From positions 124,001 to 188,000 of the forward strand of contig NZ_QLYX01000008.1 in the NCBI RefSeq assembly GCF_003289645.1: a stretch of 64,000 bases of DNA. The letters run 5' to 3'. Every line of letters starts with the position of its first letter. Within the stretch, counting starts at the first letter, position 1. This DNA is from Actinomadura craniellae. GTDB lineage: Bacteria > Actinomycetota > Actinomycetes > Streptosporangiales > Streptosporangiaceae. The notes below the pieces were generated by a model. The model was not told where the DNA came from. It saw only the letters and a program-made list of their open reading frames with translations, and did not search any database. The translations under genes were made by a program, and so were the position numbers. Shown here piece by piece: positions 8,142-16,345 of this stretch.

Positions 8142-8434
8142 CAAGTGGAACGCACGGCTCCAGAAGAACCGGTTCTTGATCAGGTTGCTGCCGGGCGTGC
8201 GGTGGTAGTCCGCCGTGACTCCGGTGAGCCGGTCGCGTCGAGCGTTTCGCGGAGAGCGCGGACGGCCTTCGGGTCGACTCCGTGCATCGCCGGCAGTTTG
8301 GCGGCCCGCTGCTCAGGGGGTTGTCCTGCCCTTCGCAGGGCTCAACTTTATTCGAAACGGTGATTCGGTCGAAAAAGGGCGGGCATGGCCATGGTTGAGG
8401 CGTTGGAATCCGGCCGATGCGAGAGGGAATACCG
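8142..8434. other. Gene-free stretch, possible coding remnant on the minus strand
   Basis: No intact gene is seen. On the minus strand, protein-like pieces appear in shifted frames (for example LPAMHGVDPKAVRALRETL, then DYHRTPGSNLIKNRFFW), which could be a decayed gene broken by frameshifts. I cannot assign a family. The stretch also has to hold the promoter of the AbfB-like gene. Confidence 0.3.
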
Positions 8435-8896
8435 ATGGTGGCGTGGAGGTTGTCGGTCGAGTCCGCGAACCCTCGGGAACGCTTCATCCGGCACCGTAAT
8501 TTTGAGGCCCGTCTCGACAATATTTCCGGGCATCAGGCGGAGAAGGACGGCACGTTTGCCGTTGTCCCCGGCCTGGCGAACGGGAATCTCTTCTCTTTCC
8601 AGTCGTTCAATGTCGATAATCACTACCTTCGGCATCATAACTTCCGCATGAAGCTGGGCAGGCATGTGCCGGGCGACAGGGTCTTCGAAGAGGACGCGAC
8701 GTTTTATCTTTCGCCGTCCCTTGCCTTCGTCGATGGACTTTTAATGTACACGTTCTCCTTCCGGTCGTTCAATAACCCCGATCGCTACGTCCGGCATCGA
8801 AATTTTGAGATCTGGCTCGACAGGTTCGAGGACAGCCCGCAGTTCAGGAGCGATGCCGCGTTCATCCTCAGGCGCGCACTTTTCACGGCGATTTAG
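8435..8896 (+). CDS. Stand-alone AbfB (CBM42-like) beta-trefoil protein
   Basis: A 153-residue protein made almost wholly of three AbfB/CBM42-like repeats: RERFIRHRNFEARLD, then DNHYLRHHNFRMKL, then PDRYVRHRNFEIWLD, each followed by a DATF/DGTF-type strand. In AbfB domains these repeats form a beta-trefoil that binds arabinofuranose side chains. There is no catalytic module and no signal peptide, so it is either cytoplasmic or exported by another route. Start chosen at ATG 8435 because GAGAGGGA lies 6 nt upstream; an ATG at 8417 is in frame. Its base composition is visibly less GC-rich than its neighbours, which suggests transfer. It sits between two defence-like loci. Confidence 0.8.
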   Translation: MVAWRLSVESANPRERFIRHRNFEARLDNISGHQAEKDGTFAVVPGLANGNLFSFQSFNVDNHYLRHHNFRMKLGRHVPGDRVFEEDATFYLSPSLAFVDGLLMYTFSFRSFNNPDRYVRHRNFEIWLDRFEDSPQFRSDAAFILRRALFTAI

Positions 8897-8947
8897 CTGC
8901 TGGCCGGGGCGCCGACCCACCCTTCGGAGCGGACGCGCCCCGCGGCT

Positions 8948-11900
8948 TCACGTGTTGTCGGGGAGCCAGCGGCGTAGCCGGTCCCTGGGCACGGTCGCCG
9001 CGACGTGCCAGAGCTTGAGCCTGGGGTCCCACTTCGCCTGCACCAGGCGTTTGGCTTCGTCTTTCTCGGCGAACGGGACGTCGAGGTAGCGACGGCCGTC
9101 GATCACATCTCCGGGGGAGGCTCCGTTGGCCGACGGCGAGGGGGGCCGGGGCGCGGGCTGCCCCGTCTGGGCGGGGCGGTCCGTGCGGGCGCGGTCCACG
9201 ATGCGGCGCACGCGTTCGCAGGACGTCGGGTCGGTGATGCGCATCATCAGGTCGGTGGAGCCGGCGTGGGCCAGCAGGTTGAGGGAGCCGTGCCAGAGCA
9301 CCGCGTCGTCGATGATCATGACTTTTTCGTGCATGCGGTCGCGCGCCGAGATCTGGCAGCCGGCCGACTGGAGCATGCGGCAGAGGCCGGCCTCCCGCGT
9401 GTCGGTCTCGTGCCGCCGGGTGTGCACGGTGACGCGGAGGCCCGCGTCGATCCGTGGCTTGAGCCGCTGTAGCCAGTGCTGTACCGGTCCCGGGTGCAGG
9501 AACGCGCAGTAGATGTCGATGCTGCCGCGGGCGTGGGCGATGTCCCATTCGATGGCGCGGGGGACCTCGTCGGCGGGGAAGAACGCGGGCCGGGCCAGTT
9601 CCTCCGCGTCCAGGTCGCCCAGGTCGGCGGCGCTGCGTACGGGGACCAGTTCCTCCACCGGGATGCGCTGGGCGTGCCGTTCGAGATGGCGGAGCATCCG
9701 GCCAGCCTCGCTGGCGGGACTGAGCGCGCCGTGCATGAACCTCACGTTGGCCACCACGACAAGGTGGTCCTGCGCGCGGCTGAGCGCGACGTTCAGCAGC
9801 CGGCAGGTCGCCGACGACAGGCCGACCCCCTCGTAGAAGAAACCGAGCCGGTCACCGGCCCCGGCGACGGTGTCGATCACGACGAGGGGCCGCTGGCTGC
9901 CCTGGAACCGGTGGACGGTGTCCACGAGCCCCTCGTAGGACTCGCCGAACCGGTAGGTCAGGCTCGCGCCCAGCACCCTCTTCTGGTTCTTGTACGGGCA
10001 GATGACGGCGAGGCGGCTCGTCGCCCGCTCCTCCTCGGGCAGGTCGGTCCGCTTGCGGGCGGGCAGTACCGCGTCGTACTGCAGTCCCCTGATCAGCTCG
10101 TGGATCACCGCCTCGTGGACCGGGTTGGCGGTGTGGGCGTCCCTGCCGGCCCCGCCGACGACCCGGCTGGAGGTGTCGATGAGCACCAGCGGGCTCTCGA
10201 TCAGCGGTGACGAGGGCAGCCTGCTGCCGTCCGCCCGGCCGGTCAGCAGCGGAGCGTCGGGGTAGGCGACCTCGTTCACCACCGCGCAGATCGCCGGACG
10301 CATTCGGTACTGCTCGTTGAGGGCGACCATTCTGGGATCGGTACGGACTCCGCTCCGGGGATCGACCAGCCCGGCGGCGTGGAACGCGTCGCGGTCCATC
10401 CAGGTGCGCGAGTGCTCCTTGTCCTGCGGGGCCGCCCTGCGGCTGCCGGAACCGTGCGTGACGGCGGGCAACTGCCGGAAGTCACCCGCCACCACGACGC
10501 GCTTACGGGCCATGCCCGCCGCGCACCAGGCCGCCGGCAGGTTCACCATCCCGGCCTCGTCGATGACCACCACGTCGACGCCGGCCATCAGCGTGCGGGA
10601 CTGGACCGCCTTGGAGACCGTCGTTCCCATCACCCGGCAGCGGCTCCGCACCGCTTCAGCGATCTTCTGCCGCTCGCCGTGCAGTTCGTCGAGCTGCTGT
10701 TGCAGTTGTTTCGCGTCCTCGCGCAGGCGGTCCAGGGGCGGCCGGCCCTGGACTTGGGCCAGCAGCGGTGCCAGGGCGGATTGAGTGGACGCCAGGTCCG
10801 CCGCGCAACGTTCCCGGTCCGCAAGGGCGCCATCGTGCCGGCGCCGGCACGCCTCCAGGTCGCCGCGGTGCTGGTCCAGCCCGTGCCGGAGCTCGTCGAG
10901 CCTGGCCTGCTTGCGCTGGGCGAACAGCCCGGAGGGCACTCCGATCCGGTCGATCTGCTGCCGGGTCTCCTGGACGTGCCCGGACGCCGCCCGCACCCCC
11001 TGCGCGGCCTCGGCGATGAGCCGGTCGATGGCGTGCAACTGCCGCTGGAGATTGTCGAGGTCACCGGACGCCCGCGCCGCCTTCTCGTGCGCGGCGATGT
11101 CCCTGCGGACGTCGTCGAGCCGCGCCGTCGCTTGGACGATCTGCGCGTCCAGCGCCGTGGCGAGCCGGTCGGCGATGAGGGCCGGGGAGATCTGCTCCCC
11201 GTACTTCGCGGCGAGGGAGGGGACCGAGATGTCTCCCGCCCGCTGGACCAGACCGGAGTCGAACCCGGGCTCCCCGGCGAGCAGGTCGCACATCCGTTCC
11301 AGCGCCTGGTCGACCGCCACATGCGTGGGGGCCAGGAACAGGACGCGCAGGTCCTGCCGGTAGCAGCCCTCCACGATGTACGAGACGACCTCCGTCTTGC
11401 CGGTGCCCGGCGGCCCCCAGACGAAGGTGATCTCGCTGCCGAGCGCCTGCTCGATGGCCTGCCGCTGCCGGACGTTGAGCCGGTGGCCGCGATAGCCCCG
11501 GATGAGCTGGTCCGGGTCGCCGCACCGGCCGAGGCGCGGGTTCCCCTGGCCGACCAGCCAGCCCGCCGTGGTGAGGTTGACCGCAGGGTCACGGCCGCCC
11601 ACCTGGTGCAGCCGTTCGGCCAGCGCTTCCAGCCCCGCGGTCTCGTCCTCGACCAACTGCGCGTTCGACGGCGGGGTTCCCAGGTCCATGGCCGTGACCA
11701 CCCGGATCTTCCCGTCGGGCATCCGGGAGACCTCGGCGGGCTGCCACGGGTCGCGGGAACGGTCGGGCCGGATCAGCAGGTCCTTGGCCCCCAGCTCCTC
11801 CCGCCACCGCCGGCAGGAGAACAGGTACTCGCGGTCGTCTCCGGAGCGGCGGACGAGCCGGCCCGAGTGCAGGGAGATCTTCTCGGCGCTCCCCATGTCG

Positions 11901-11983
11901 GCCTGCCGGATCGCGGTGATCTCCGCCTGCACCGCCCGGCGGAGGTGCGCGACCGGGTACGGCTCCGCTCGACTTTCCGGCAT
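8948..11983 (-). CDS. UPF1-like SF1 helicase fused to a PLD nuclease and DUF5710 domain
   Basis: A 1011-residue fusion protein. After an N-terminal region of about 160 residues comes a superfamily 1 helicase core: Q-motif region LNVRQRQAIEQAL, Walker A GPPGTGKTE (about 190-198), a long coiled-coil insertion (about 270-440), Walker B VVVIDEAG (about 470), then GDFRQLPAV, LNEQYRM, VDTVHRFQGSQ and NVALSRAQ. A phospholipase-D-type nuclease domain follows with one HKD motif (HEKVMIIDD, then GSLN; about 883-901), so it would act as a dimer. The tail is DUF5710 (YLDVPFAEKDEAK, KWDPRLKLW). Helicase-PLD fusion is the architecture of the anti-phage system Mokosh type II; orthology is not tested. ATG 11983 has a GGGGG ribosome site. 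Confidence 0.88.
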   Translation of the reverse strand: MPESRAEPYPVAHLRRAVQAEITAIRQADMGSAEKISLHSGRLVRRSGDDREYLFSCRRWREELGAKDLLIRPDRSRDPWQPAEVSRMPDGKIRVVTAMDLGTPPSNAQLVEDETAGLEALAERLHQVGGRDPAVNLTTAGWLVGQGNPRLGRCGDPDQLIRGYRGHRLNVRQRQAIEQALGSEITFVWGPPGTGKTEVVSYIVEGCYRQDLRVLFLAPTHVAVDQALERMCDLLAGEPGFDSGLVQRAGDISVPSLAAKYGEQISPALIADRLATALDAQIVQATARLDDVRRDIAAHEKAARASGDLDNLQRQLHAIDRLIAEAAQGVRAASGHVQETRQQIDRIGVPSGLFAQRKQARLDELRHGLDQHRGDLEACRRRHDGALADRERCAADLASTQSALAPLLAQVQGRPPLDRLREDAKQLQQQLDELHGERQKIAEAVRSRCRVMGTTVSKAVQSRTLMAGVDVVVIDEAGMVNLPAAWCAAGMARKRVVVAGDFRQLPAVTHGSGSRRAAPQDKEHSRTWMDRDAFHAAGLVDPRSGVRTDPRMVALNEQYRMRPAICAVVNEVAYPDAPLLTGRADGSRLPSSPLIESPLVLIDTSSRVVGGAGRDAHTANPVHEAVIHELIRGLQYDAVLPARKRTDLPEEERATSRLAVICPYKNQKRVLGASLTYRFGESYEGLVDTVHRFQGSQRPLVVIDTVAGAGDRLGFFYEGVGLSSATCRLLNVALSRAQDHLVVVANVRFMHGALSPASEAGRMLRHLERHAQRIPVEELVPVRSAADLGDLDAEELARPAFFPADEVPRAIEWDIAHARGSIDIYCAFLHPGPVQHWLQRLKPRIDAGLRVTVHTRRHETDTREAGLCRMLQSAGCQISARDRMHEKVMIIDDAVLWHGSLNLLAHAGSTDLMMRITDPTSCERVRRIVDRARTDRPAQTGQPAPRPPSPSANGASPGDVIDGRRYLDVPFAEKDEAKRLVQAKWDPRLKLWHVAATVPRDRLRRWLPDNT

Positions 11984-12212
11984 CGAGATTCCCCCACCCC
12001 GCAAACCCGCTGTATCGGAAGAAATTTACCAAACCCTTGACTTCCGGTCAGTCGATCGCCGGTCGAGTTCCGGCGCAGGGCCGGCCGGTGACCATGCGCA
12101 CCCGGCAGTGGGTGGCGGCCGAGGCCGCTGGTGGCTCGGTGGGCCGGCAGGAGGTTGAACAGGGATTCCGTAGCAGGAAGAGGCGACGTAAGGAAATTTG
12201 CGCCACTGTGTT

Positions 12213-12419
12213 TCAGCCGAAGGATTTGGGCTCGAGGCTGCGGAGACGAGTGAGCAAATCGGCCCACTCCAACCGAGTGAATTCAAGAATGGCGTCCGGT
12301 GCCCCAGCCTTGGAATCGCGGACGCCGATGGTGCCGTCAGCGGCACGGGCTACCTCCACGCAGTCCCCGTTGGGGTCGCTGTATCTAGACTTGCGCCAGT
12401 GCTCGTACTTGGCGGTCAT
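12213..12419 (-). CDS. DUF397 protein of module 2
   Basis: A 68-residue DUF397 protein with the family block VEVARAADGTIGVRDSKAG and a C-terminal EWADLLTRLR helix plus a short extension (SLEPKSFG) not found in the 6.7-7.1 kb copies. It overlaps the upstream XRE/DUF5753 gene by 4 nt. It is clearly related to, but more diverged from, the tandem DUF397 pair of module 1, so the two modules are older duplicates while the tandem pair is younger. Confidence 0.9.
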   Translation of the reverse strand: MTAKYEHWRKSRYSDPNGDCVEVARAADGTIGVRDSKAGAPDAILEFTRLEWADLLTRLRSLEPKSFG

Positions 12420-13297
12420 GTTGATCGTTCCGTCCCGTCGTTCAGTTGATCGACCACGTGGGATAGAAAGGTCAAGCTCTCCGTTGGGGACAGCGCAACC
12501 TTCTTCAAGAGATCGTAGTGCCCGGTATATCGGGCCACTCCGCGCCGCTCGATGAGCATGAGGTCGGTGGTAACCGTGTCAACTACCGCCATCAGTGGGT
12601 TCGCCCTCTCAGGAAAGGCGTAGAGCGAGAAGGATGACTTCGGCATGAGGCCGCCCGGTAGGTAGGCGTCATGACGCAGCACGCGAAGAGTGATCCGCGG
12701 TTCCGCCGAGACGACTCCGACCAATTGCTGGAGCTGGGCACGCATTACGGGACGTGGTACGCCGAGGCGATAGATCACACACTCGTCGAGTACGGCGTCG
12801 TAGGTGGGTCCATCTTGGCTGAGGAGGTGTTGTTGACGGCGAACTCGGGCCTCGGCCATGCGTTCGGGGCGGTAGGTGATGGGACCGGCGGCTTGGTCTA
12901 GCCCGATGAGTGCGGCTATCAGCTCGGGTGTTTGCAGGACGGCCGGGATGCCGGTCTGGTTGTAGCTGCGGATGCTCTTGGCCCCTGACTCCAGGTCGGC
13001 ATAGAGGCGCTGGCGGTCGCCCATGGCATTGCCATAGCGGTCCCACCAGCCCTTGCGGGCTGCTGCGTGGGCGAGTTCGTGGATCTTGTCGTACTGCTGG
13101 CCGGTGACGTCCAGGGCTTTGAGGATGGTGACGATGTCGGCGAGGTTGGGGCGGACCTGCGCGTTCTCCAGCTTGGAGATTTTGGTGCGGGACTGGTAGA
13201 CGAGGCGGGCCAGCTCGTCGGTGGTGAGGCCGCGGTTCTCGCGTAGCTTGCGGAGTTCCTCGGCGAGGCGGCGGCGCCGGACGTAGGGGCTGGCCAT
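12416..13297 (-). CDS. XRE regulator with DUF5753 domain, paralogue of the 7.1 kb gene
   Basis: A 293-residue regulator, the same length as the one at 7084-7965 and alike throughout: PYVRRRRLAEELRKLREN, SRTKISKLENAQVRPNLADI, KGWWDRYGNAMG, YADLESGAKSIRSYNQTG. N-terminal XRE helix-turn-helix, then DUF5753. ATG 13297 has the ribosome site GGGAGG. A frame extension to 13339 exists but lacks conservation with the paralogue. The two modules are in the same orientation 5.33 kb apart and enclose the AbfB-like gene and the helicase-PLD gene. Confidence 0.92.
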   Translation of the reverse strand: MASPYVRRRRLAEELRKLRENRGLTTDELARLVYQSRTKISKLENAQVRPNLADIVTILKALDVTGQQYDKIHELAHAAARKGWWDRYGNAMGDRQRLYADLESGAKSIRSYNQTGIPAVLQTPELIAALIGLDQAAGPITYRPERMAEARVRRQQHLLSQDGPTYDAVLDECVIYRLGVPRPVMRAQLQQLVGVVSAEPRITLRVLRHDAYLPGGLMPKSSFSLYAFPERANPLMAVVDTVTTDLMLIERRGVARYTGHYDLLKKVALSPTESLTFLSHVVDQLNDGTERST

Positions 13298-13474
13298 CGG
13301 AGACCTCCCGGGGCTTGCGGACACGAGCGCGCTGACCACGACCGATTACCTTCCGTGGACGGCGGCAACGCTATGCGTCCGCCTGAGAAGAACACCGCCG
13401 ATTGGCCTGATCCGGTCATAGGACTCGAATGATCGCTACTCCCGGCTCCGGAACGCTCCACTCCCGAACGTTCG
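13298..13474 (-). promoter_or_regulatory. Conserved upstream region of XRE module 2, with palindrome
   Basis: Nearly the same sequence as 7966-8141, ending in the same perfect palindrome CGAACGTTCG (13465-13474). Sequence likeness stops within about 10 bp beyond the palindrome, which marks the duplication boundary or the edge of the operator. Confidence 0.65.
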
Positions 13475-13613
13475 CGAGCGGGAAGGCATGAATCAGGCGT
13501 CCGGGCTGATCGAGGCCGCGATTCGCCCCTTCCCGGCGTCACGGCGTGTGAGCATGAGGCCACTGCGCACGAGGCGCCCCGCCTCCCGTCACATCCCAGC
13601 CCGCGAGGTGCAC

Positions 13614-14039
13614 ATGCTTCCCACCCTGCCCGTGAACGCGGCGCCCGCGCCGCTCTACTGGCGGCGGACCTTCCCCGGCGGTTTCGAGCAGGCCCGCGCC
13701 GCCCGCCGGTTCGTGACCTGCCTGCTGGACGGGCACCCCTGCCTGGACGACATGGTCCTCGCCGTCGACGAGCTGGTGGTGAACGCGCTCCGGCACACCA
13801 AGTCCGGCCAGTGCGGCGGCTCGTTCACCGTGGAGGTCCTGTGCCGGGACGGTGGTGTGGCCGTCTCGGTCGCCGACCAGGGCGGCCCCGGCGAGCCCGC
13901 GGCCCGGGACGCCGCCGACACCGACGAGTCCGGCCGGGGCCTGCGCACCGTTTCCCTCACCGCCGAGACCTGGGGCTGGCACGGCAACGACCGGGGGCGC
14001 ACGGTCACGGCCGTCTTCGAGGCGGAGCGGGTGGCGTGA
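13614..14039 (+). CDS. RsbW-like ATP-binding protein (HATPase_c_2)
   Basis: A 141-residue single-domain GHKL ATPase of the anti-sigma-factor/serine-kinase type. It has the N-box VLAVDELVVNALRHT, the D-box VADQGGPG and the glycine motif SGRGLRTVS. Actinomycetes carry many such proteins next to XRE/DUF397 modules, where they are presumed regulators of sigma factors or partners of the XRE protein. Start set at ATG 13614 (GAGGTG just upstream) because family members are about 140 residues; an ATG at 13488 would add 42 residues of low-complexity, Arg-rich sequence. The next gene overlaps it by 4 nt (GTGA). Confidence 0.85.
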   Translation: MLPTLPVNAAPAPLYWRRTFPGGFEQARAARRFVTCLLDGHPCLDDMVLAVDELVVNALRHTKSGQCGGSFTVEVLCRDGGVAVSVADQGGPGEPAARDAADTDESGRGLRTVSLTAETWGWHGNDRGRTVTAVFEAERVA

Positions 14040-14521
14040 CCAGCGGTCACGGTGCCGTCCACGAGTGGGTGCGGCGGCGGGTGCACCCGGTCGTCACCGC
14101 CGCCCTGCGGGCCGATTCGCACGCCCTCGGTGCGGCCCTCGCCGTCCCGTCCGGCGGCGGGCTCGACCCGCACACCAGCGACTTCGTCCGCGACGCCCGC
14201 CGCCTGGTGCTGGTCTGCGCCACCGGCCTCACCGCCGTCCTGGAACTGCACCGCCCGGCCCGTGACCGCTCTGGCCGGGACGTCTGCCGCGCCTGCGGTG
14301 CCGTCGGCTGTCCGACCCTCCGCCTGGTCGCGGAGGTCCTCGCCGCGCACTCCGCCCGGCCGGCCCCGATCGACCGCGCCGAGGCCTGGCGCCGCGCCGA
14401 CGCCTGCCTCGTCCGGCGGCCGGTCCCGCTCGACGTCCGCGAGTTCGAGCACGGCTTCGTGGCCCGCCCGGCAGCGGGCCACGACAAGGACCGGCGGCGG
14501 CCGATGCGCTGGCCGGGGTGA
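14036..14521 (+). CDS. Hypothetical protein with Cys-rich motif, coupled to the ATPase
   Basis: A 161-residue protein of no recognised family. A GTG start overlaps the stop of the ATPase gene (GTGA). The N-terminal two-thirds is helical and Ala/Leu-rich; DVCRACGAVGCP in the middle gives a CxxC-x4-C cluster that could bind a metal. The C-terminus is basic (DKDRRRP). Tight coupling suggests that it works with the RsbW-like ATPase. It could be a small actinomycete-specific partner protein; no function is claimed. Confidence 0.65.
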   Translation: MTSGHGAVHEWVRRRVHPVVTAALRADSHALGAALAVPSGGGLDPHTSDFVRDARRLVLVCATGLTAVLELHRPARDRSGRDVCRACGAVGCPTLRLVAEVLAAHSARPAPIDRAEAWRRADACLVRRPVPLDVREFEHGFVARPAAGHDKDRRRPMRWPG

Positions 14522-14598
14522 AGCACACGGAGAGCGGATGGCTGGCCTGGACGCACAACGGTGTCAGGCTCGCCGACCTCCGTGCCGGGCTCAAGTGA
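14518..14598 (+). CDS. Possible 26-residue coupled mini-gene
   Basis: A GTG overlapping the preceding stop (GTGA again) opens a 26-codon frame whose product contains SGWLAWTHNGVRLADLRAGL. It repeats the overlap style of the two upstream genes and has an amphipathic, protein-like composition. It may be a real micropeptide or the remnant of a longer gene. Only the overlap and composition support it. Confidence 0.3.
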   Translation: MKHTESGWLAWTHNGVRLADLRAGLK

Positions 14599-14671
14599 CC
14601 TCAGGGGGTTCGCTCACCCGGTGGGCGGAGACGGTGACCTGGACTTGAGGATCGCGACCGCTGGTATGAAG

Positions 14672-16336
14672 TCAGCTGGTGTCGATGTCGGCTTCGCCCA
14701 CGCCCGAGTCGGTGGAGAGCCCGAACGATGACATGAAGGCCCGTTCCCGCTCGGCGAGCACGCTCTGGCGGATCTCGATGAAACGCTCGTCGTCTCCGGC
14801 GGCGAGCCGCCGCATGGCCTTGTCGGGAATGCCGTGGCTGGTCAGGACATGCTCACGGAACGCACTCCCCGGCAGGTCGAGCAGTGTGCTCCGCACCGAG
14901 GTGCGCGGTGCCGTCGGCATGATCAGACGGTTTGCGGGGCTCGACGCGGCAGGGAGCCCCGGCTTGATGATGATGTGCCGGTAAGCGCTCGTGGCGCCGC
15001 GGGCGAGGATGTCCACCGGCCGGATCTTGTTGCCGTCACCGTCCAGGCGATCGGGGAACTCTTGCAGTTCCCAGATGATGAACGCGCGCACCCGGGCGCT
15101 CCGCATGTCGAAGCGGCTGGGAAAGGGGCGGGCTCGTACCGCTTCCGGGGTCACCGTGCCGGAGTCGCGCGCGAACCTCCGCATCTCCTGGATGGACTGC
15201 TTGATCTGGGTCGTGTTGGCCCCTGCGAAGTGGCCCGACCACGATGTCACCCAGAACCACCGCTTCAGCTCGTCCACTTGGCGGGCGTTCGGGGACGGGC
15301 AGTGGTGGAAGAAAGTGGTGAGCAGCATCAGTTGCGCGTCGTAGGGGATCAGCCGGGCGAGCGGCACGCCGACTGTGTCGCGCAGGAAGATCACGGCGTG
15401 GGCCAGAGCCTCCTCGGTGTCGTCGGCAGCTTCCTGGAGCTTGGTGCGGACCCGCTTGGCCAGGACGTCCCAGCGGCCCTCCTGGACATTGTCCTCACCG
15501 GTGACCGCCAGTACCGCCCGGAAGATGGCGTCGGAGGAGATCTCGCCGAAGCCCGTGTCGGCGATCTGCTCGACCATCGCGTCCAGCCGGTCGGCCAGGG
15601 TCGGCTGCCCGCTGGTCTGGTAGGTGAGGGCCGACACCATCTCGGCCGGGCGCATCGCCTGGCCGGTGCTGTTCACCCGGGAGAACACCTCGACCGCGTC
15701 GGACAGGGATCCGTCGACCAGCCGCACCACCGCGATCTTGTAGGACCTGATCCGTTGCGCGACGACCTCGGCCTCGTTGGTCAGGCGGTCGACGTCCATG
15801 TCCGGTGTCGCGCGCTTGGCGAGGTCGCGGGCGTACGCCAGGAAGTCGCGGGTCCGGAGCACCGCCCGGAGCGGCAGGTAGTTCGCCGGCGGAGGCTCGG
15901 CCTGTTTCCAGTGCCGGTACCGGTTGGGCCCGTCCTCCACGTCGCCCAGGACACGGTAGGGCCACCACATCCAGTCGCTCTGCTCGGTCGATCGCTTCGC
16001 GTCGGCGGGCCTGCGCAGCGTGGCGTACAGCGTGGACAGCCGCTGGTGGCCGTCGAGCACGTAAGACACCGGCCGGGCTGGTCTGGGTTCGGGGACAGGG
16101 AGGTCCCCGATGTGGTCCAGGGAGGCGAGCCGGTCGGAGGTCTCCCAGAACAGCAGGCTGCCGATGGGGTAGCCGCGCTCGATACTGTCGAACAGGTTGA
16201 GGATCTGTTCAGGGCGCCAGACGAACGGCCGCTGGAACCTGGGCACCCTGAGCTCTCCGTCGGCGAGCGGGCCGAGTACCTGCTCCATGAGCATGATCTC
16301 CGGCTTGACGTCGATCTCGTATTCGTCGGCGGCCAT
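14672..16336 (-). CDS. DUF262 (GmrSD/ParB-like) protein with diverged DUF1524-like tail
   Basis: A 554-residue protein. The N-terminal DUF262 domain shows VPRFQRPFVWRPEQ (31-44) and LDGHQRLSTL (94-103), the latter matching the DGQQR nucleotide-binding/nuclease signature with His for Gln. The C-terminus keeps the pattern of a DUF1524 HNH region (AYRHIIIK, then NRLIM, then FIEIRQSVLAERER), but the usual HHIFP is RHIIIKP, so the nuclease may be altered or dead. DUF262 proteins include GmrS of the type IV enzyme GmrSD, which cuts modified phage DNA. It starts 9 nt after the TOPRIM-like gene, and with the AAA ATPase gene forms a three-gene operon. Confidence 0.85.
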   Translation of the reverse strand: MAADEYEIDVKPEIMLMEQVLGPLADGELRVPRFQRPFVWRPEQILNLFDSIERGYPIGSLLFWETSDRLASLDHIGDLPVPEPRPARPVSYVLDGHQRLSTLYATLRRPADAKRSTEQSDWMWWPYRVLGDVEDGPNRYRHWKQAEPPPANYLPLRAVLRTRDFLAYARDLAKRATPDMDVDRLTNEAEVVAQRIRSYKIAVVRLVDGSLSDAVEVFSRVNSTGQAMRPAEMVSALTYQTSGQPTLADRLDAMVEQIADTGFGEISSDAIFRAVLAVTGEDNVQEGRWDVLAKRVRTKLQEAADDTEEALAHAVIFLRDTVGVPLARLIPYDAQLMLLTTFFHHCPSPNARQVDELKRWFWVTSWSGHFAGANTTQIKQSIQEMRRFARDSGTVTPEAVRARPFPSRFDMRSARVRAFIIWELQEFPDRLDGDGNKIRPVDILARGATSAYRHIIIKPGLPAASSPANRLIMPTAPRTSVRSTLLDLPGSAFREHVLTSHGIPDKAMRRLAAGDDERFIEIRQSVLAERERAFMSSFGLSTDSGVGEADIDTS

Positions 16337-16345
16337 GGCCCATCC

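Noticed and set aside
8142-8434. Small frames before the AbfB-like gene as a real gene
   Set aside because: Protein-like pieces lie in different frames and none has a start with ribosome site; recorded only as a possible remnant.
13488-13613. Upstream ATG extension of the RsbW-like ATPase
   Set aside because: It adds 42 Arg-rich residues unlike the family; ATG 13614 has GAGGTG and gives the usual length.
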